This document shows positions 44,146-47,417 of a stretch of 47,417 nt of DNA, one piece after another. This DNA is from an uncultured Flavobacteriales bacterium. GTDB taxonomy: Bacteria; Bacteroidota; Bacteroidia; Flavobacteriales_D; Parvicellaceae. Position numbers and translations under genes: made by a program. The notes beneath the pieces are model-generated. The model was not told where the DNA came from. It ran no database searches and saw only the letters and a list, made by a program, of their open reading frames with translations. The stretch lies in NCBI GenBank assembly GCA_913042175.1, contig CAJWIX010000006.1:1-47417 (forward strand), read 5' to 3'. Every line of letters begins with the position of its first letter. Position 1 is the first letter of the stretch.

Positions 44146-46419
44146 ATGTCCAAAAAGATTTTCAAAAAAGAGGCACTTGATTACCATAGTTCAGGTAGAA
44201 AGGGGAAAATTGAAGTCATTCCTTCTAAACCATATAATACTCAGCGTGATCTATCTCTAGCCTATTCTCCAGGAGTTGCAGAACCTTGTATTGCTATTGA
44301 TAAATCTACAGACGATGTGTATAAATATACAAGTAAAGGAAATTTAGTGGCTGTTATATCTAATGGTACTGCTGTTTTGGGATTAGGAGATATTGGCCCA
44401 GAAGCATCAAAACCAGTCATGGAAGGAAAAGGTTTACTTTTTAAAATATTTGCTGACATTGACGTTTTTGATATTGAAATCAATGAAACAAATATTGATC
44501 GTTTTGTTGATACTGTCAAAGCTATTTCTCCGACTTTTGGGGGGATAAATCTGGAAGATATTAAAGCTCCAGAGGCATTTGAAATTGAGGAAAGATTAAA
44601 AAAGGAATTATCTATCCCTATCATGCATGATGATCAACATGGGACTGCCATTATTTCATCAGCTGCTTTATTGAATGCATTAGAAATTGCCAATAAAAAA
44701 ATCAATCAAATAAAATTAGTTGTTAGTGGAGCAGGCGCATCTGCACAATCTTGTATGAAATTGTACATTTCATTGGGTGTTAAAAAAGAAAACATTTATG
44801 TTTTTGACTCTAAAGGATTGATACATGAAAGCAGAAAAGATTTAGATAAAAACAAAAAATATTTCACACAATTAGATAAAAATTGCACTCTTGAAGAAGC
44901 AATGCATGATGCAGATGTTTTTTTAGGGCTATCAAGAGGAGGGATTTTAAACAAAGAAATGATTAAAAGCATGGCTGAAAATCCCATTGTGTTTGCTTTA
45001 GCCAATCCAGATCCTGAAATCCCATACGATGAAGCCATGAGTACAAGAGATGATTTAATTATGGCAACTGGTCGTTCAGATCATCCTAACCAAGTTAATA
45101 ATGTTTTAGGATTTCCCTACATTTTTAGAGGAGCATTAGATGTTCGTGCAACTACAATTAACGAGGAAATGAAGTTAGCTGCAGTAAGAGCTATTGCTGC
45201 ATTGGCCAAAGAACAAGTTCCGGACGTAGTTAATGAAGCTTACGATGCAAAGAGTATTACGTTTGGAAGGACTCAAATTATTCCAAAACCATTAGATCCA
45301 AGATTAATTTATTGGGTAGCTCCTGCCGTTGCTAAAGCAGCGATTGAATCAGGTGTTGCAAAGGCTCCAATTAAGGATTGGAAAAAATATGAAATGCAGC
45401 TCATGGAGCGGTTAGGTCTCGATAATAAATTTGTTAGAAATCTAACAGCAAAAGCCAAGAGAAACCCAAAAAGAGTAGTTTTTGCTGAGGCAGACACCTA
45501 CAAAGTATTAAAAGCTGCTGAAATGGCTCTTGAAGAGGGTATAGCAAAGCCTATTTTGTTAGGTAAAGAACATCAAATTAATCAAATAATTGAAGATTAT
45601 AATCTTGAATTACCTAATTGCACAATAATTGATCCAAGAAGTGATAAGGAAGTTAAGCAACGGGAAAAATTTGCTGAAATCTTACATGAAAAGCGTAAAA
45701 GACGTGGCTTAACATTTTATGAGGCCAAAAAAATGATGAGAGAAAGAAATTATTATGCTTCTGCCATGGTGGAAACTGGTATGGCTGATGTAATGATTTC
45801 TGGAATTACAAGAAGTTATAAAGAAACGATTAGGCCTGCATTACAAGTTATAGGCGTTGAAGAAGGGATTAATAAAATAGCTGGTATGTATATTTTAATC
45901 AGTAAAGATGGACCTATTTTCTTTGCTGATACTACCATAAATATTAATCCAACGATTGAAGAGATAGTAGACATCACATTATTAGTAGCAAGAACAGTAA
46001 AAGAATATAAAATATCTCCAAGAATTGCTATGCTTAGCTATTCAAATTTTGGATCTAACGAAGGAGAAGATGCTGTTAAAATGAGGGAGGCAGTTCGAAT
46101 ATTACATAAATCTCATCCTGATTTAATAGTAGATGGAGAGGTACAAGCCAATTTTGCTGTAAATAAAGAGCTTATTGGAGATTTTTTCCCGTTCTCTTTA
46201 TTAGCCAATATGAAAGCAAATACTTTGATTTTTCCTAATCTAAGTGCGGGAAATATAGCCTATAAATTGGTAAAAGAAATGAGTCAGTATGAAGCTATTG
46301 GTCCTGTACTATTAGGTATGAAAAGACCTGTTCACGTTCTTCAAATTGGTTCTTCAGTTAGAGAAATATTGAATATGATAACACTAGGCGTTATAGACGT
46401 ACAAAATCGAAAGAAATAA
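44146..46419 (+). CDS. maeB: NADP-dependent malic enzyme with phosphotransacetylase-like domain
   Basis: A 757-residue MaeB-type enzyme, converting malate to pyruvate, CO2 and NADPH. The malic domain (about 1-160) has [20 protein letters not shown] and HDDQHGTAI; the NAD(P)-binding domain (about 165-400) has [14 protein letters not shown]. The C-terminal part (about 430-757) is a phosphate acetyl/butyryltransferase-like domain ([53 protein letters not shown]), which in E. coli MaeB is regulatory and binds acetyl-CoA rather than acting as a transferase. Length matches the family. One base separates it from ruvA. Confidence 0.95.
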   Translation: MSKKIFKKEALDYHSSGRKGKIEVIPSKPYNTQRDLSLAYSPGVAEPCIAIDKSTDDVYKYTSKGNLVAVISNGTAVLGLGDIGPEASKPVMEGKGLLFKIFADIDVFDIEINETNIDRFVDTVKAISPTFGGINLEDIKAPEAFEIEERLKKELSIPIMHDDQHGTAIISSAALLNALEIANKKINQIKLVVSGAGASAQSCMKLYISLGVKKENIYVFDSKGLIHESRKDLDKNKKYFTQLDKNCTLEEAMHDADVFLGLSRGGILNKEMIKSMAENPIVFALANPDPEIPYDEAMSTRDDLIMATGRSDHPNQVNNVLGFPYIFRGALDVRATTINEEMKLAAVRAIAALAKEQVPDVVNEAYDAKSITFGRTQIIPKPLDPRLIYWVAPAVAKAAIESGVAKAPIKDWKKYEMQLMERLGLDNKFVRNLTAKAKRNPKRVVFAEADTYKVLKAAEMALEEGIAKPILLGKEHQINQIIEDYNLELPNCTIIDPRSDKEVKQREKFAEILHEKRKRRGLTFYEAKKMMRERNYYASAMVETGMADVMISGITRSYKETIRPALQVIGVEEGINKIAGMYILISKDGPIFFADTTININPTIEEIVDITLLVARTVKEYKISPRIAMLSYSNFGSNEGEDAVKMREAVRILHKSHPDLIVDGEVQANFAVNKELIGDFFPFSLLANMKANTLIFPNLSAGNIAYKLVKEMSQYEAIGPVLLGMKRPVHVLQIGSSVREILNMITLGVIDVQNRKK

Positions 46420-46420
46420 T

Positions 46421-47002
46421 ATGATTGCACACATAGAGGGTATACTGGAATCTAAATTACCCAATCAGGTTGTTATAGATGTTAATGGAATTGGTTATTT
46501 GTTGCATATTTCACTTAATACATATGAAAGTCTTCCTTCTAAGGGAAAGTTGAGGTTATATAGTCAATTAATTGTTAGAGAAGATGCCCATCTGCTTTTT
46601 GGATTTGCAGAAGAAAAAGAAAGGACGATGTTTAAAGAGTTGATTAATGTTTCTGGTGTAGGAGCAAATACTGCATTAATGATTCTTTCATCGATGAAAC
46701 CTGATGAGGTAATATTAGCAGTTGATCAAAGTAATGTTGATGCATTTAAAAGTATTAAAGGAATTGGGCTGAAATCAGCTCAACGTATAATTGTAGATCT
46801 TAAAGGAAAACTAGAAAAAATTGAATCTATAAGTGAATTTTTGTCTTCTCAAGACAATACCTTAAAAAATGAAGCGTTATCTGCTTTAGTGGTATTAGGG
46901 ATAGAAAAGAAAAAAGCGACTAAAGCTATTGACGAGATATTGTCCAATACAGAAGTGGCTTCAGTCGAAGAGCTGATAAAATTGACCCTAAAGGCCGTTT
47001 AA
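46421..47002 (+). CDS. ruvA: Holliday junction DNA helicase subunit RuvA
   Basis: RuvA binds the four-way junction and loads RuvB. 193 residues: OB domain (1-62, MIAHIEGILESKLPNQVVID, LLFGFAEEKE), tandem helix-hairpin-helix domain (about 70-145, LINVSGVGANTALMILSS and IKGIGLKSAQRIIVDLKGK) and the C-terminal RuvB-contacting three-helix domain (about 146-193, ALSALVVLGIEKKKATKAI). It is separated from ruvB in this genome and lies between maeB and sprA, an order I recall from other Bacteroidota. Confidence 0.96.
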   Translation: MIAHIEGILESKLPNQVVIDVNGIGYLLHISLNTYESLPSKGKLRLYSQLIVREDAHLLFGFAEEKERTMFKELINVSGVGANTALMILSSMKPDEVILAVDQSNVDAFKSIKGIGLKSAQRIIVDLKGKLEKIESISEFLSSQDNTLKNEALSALVVLGIEKKKATKAIDEILSNTEVASVEELIKLTLKAV

Positions 47003-47013
47003 TTTAAGATACC

Positions 47014-47417
47014 TTGCAAAGGAAATTATACTTTATACTATTTGTATTTAGCATTTCTACTTGTTTAGAGGCTCACGCTTTTAACCCAGTAAAAATCAAG
47101 CCTGTTGCTATTGATTCACCGGAAATAGACCTTCTTTTCCCTATTTATGATCCTTTAGACCCAACTAATTTTTCTCAAGGATTAATTGATTTCGATCTTC
47201 CTTTAAATATTTCCAATAGTATAGATTACGATGCAAATTCGGGTCAGTATATTTTCAATTCTTTTTTTGATGATTCATCAACTTTTAGACCTTCAAGTCA
47301 AATGTCATTGGATGATTACATGCATCTTCAGCATCAACAAAACATGGATGATTTCTGGAAAAAAAATCTTGACGAAATGTCAGATTATAAATACTTGAAA
47401 CAAGAGGAAGAGCTCAA
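47014..47417 (+). CDS. sprA: cell surface protein SprA, N-terminal fragment
   Basis: The open frame from the TTG at 47014-47016 runs off the window; about 134 residues are visible of a protein normally over 2000 long. It starts with a signal peptide (LQRKLYFILFVFSISTCL, then EAHAFN), and continues with SNSIDYDANSGQYIFNSFF and SSQMSLDDYMHLQHQ followed by WKKNLDEM, matching the SprA N-terminus (a Tyr-aspartate strand, then a Met-x-x-x-x-Tyr segment). SprA/SOV is the giant outer-membrane translocon of T9SS. An in-frame TAA at 47005-47007 rules out a longer start. It follows ruvA by 11 bases. Identity rests on N-terminal resemblance. Confidence 0.85.
   Translation, partial: MQRKLYFILFVFSISTCLEAHAFNPVKIKPVAIDSPEIDLLFPIYDPLDPTNFSQGLIDFDLPLNISNSIDYDANSGQYIFNSFFDDSSTFRPSSQMSLDDYMHLQHQQNMDDFWKKNLDEMSDYKYLKQEEEL

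Noticed and set aside
1-47417. Mobile elements, CRISPR arrays, prophage, rRNA or defence islands
   Set aside because: No transposase or integrase, no regularly spaced repeats, no phage genes and no rRNA sequence were seen; almost all of the window is conserved housekeeping and envelope genes.

Overview
This window is an AT-rich chromosomal segment of a member of the Bacteroidota, most likely a marine-type Flavobacteriales bacterium. The evidence is the complete alternative complex III (Act) operon followed directly by cytochrome c oxidase genes, a fused lpxC-fabZ gene, a PorX-type PglZ response regulator, the start of sprA, two proteins with type IX secretion (T9SS) sorting domains, several promoters of the Bacteroidota form TTTG/TAnnTTTG, and frequent TTG starts with weak Shine-Dalgarno signals. 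There is no sign of a mobile element, prophage, CRISPR array or rRNA. No gap between genes exceeds about 235 bases.

Layout. 1-3.9 kb: aspS (3' end outside the window), a small zinc-ribbon protein, an S41 protease, a dCMP deaminase that seems to start at ATT, and tRNA-Leu(CAA). 4.0-6.8 kb: a MORN/YwqK-like secreted protein, prs, rplY (L25/Ctc) and pth. 6.8-13 kb: a deoxynucleoside kinase; an sppA - small membrane protein - GH3 - secreted protein run on the minus strand; and folK overlapping a second, divergent deoxynucleoside kinase. 13-15.4 kb: an OmpA-like/TPR lipoprotein and a SPOR-like protein, converging on a strong terminator. 15.6-27.7 kb: the respiratory operon actABCDEF-coxB-coxA, ending in a hairpin terminator that lies inside the start of the next ORF. 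27.6-31.8 kb: a beta-barrel-like protein, ruvB, queG, ctaA and a Cys-rich lipoprotein. 31.8-37.8 kb: porX facing away from an HD phosphohydrolase, then lpxD, lpxC-fabZ and lpxA. 37.8-43.4 kb: an envelope cluster of Omp28-like, DUF6029-like, TlpA-like and T9SS-sorted thioredoxin-fold proteins, plus a second T9SS cargo. 43.4-47.4 kb: a sirtuin without the usual zinc cysteines, a malic enzyme-phosphotransacetylase fusion, ruvA and the start of sprA.

How the genes work together. The Act complex takes electrons from menaquinol and passes them through cytochrome domains to the CuA site of CoxB and the heme-copper centre of CoxA; CtaA makes the heme A that CoxA needs. LpxD, LpxC-FabZ and LpxA cover early lipid A and fatty-acid steps. 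Prs, the two kinases, the dCMP deaminase and possibly the HD protein touch nucleotide supply. PorX, SprA and two cargo proteins belong to T9SS/gliding biology.

I found no wholly new system. The observations most worth checking are a perfect 19-bp palindrome upstream of the respiratory operon, a 33-residue membrane ORF between sppA and GH3, near-leaderless promoters at prs and lpxD, the terminator inside the ORF after coxA, the envelope thiol/T9SS cluster, and several enzymes lacking usually conserved residues (CtaA, the sirtuin, the second nucleoside kinase).
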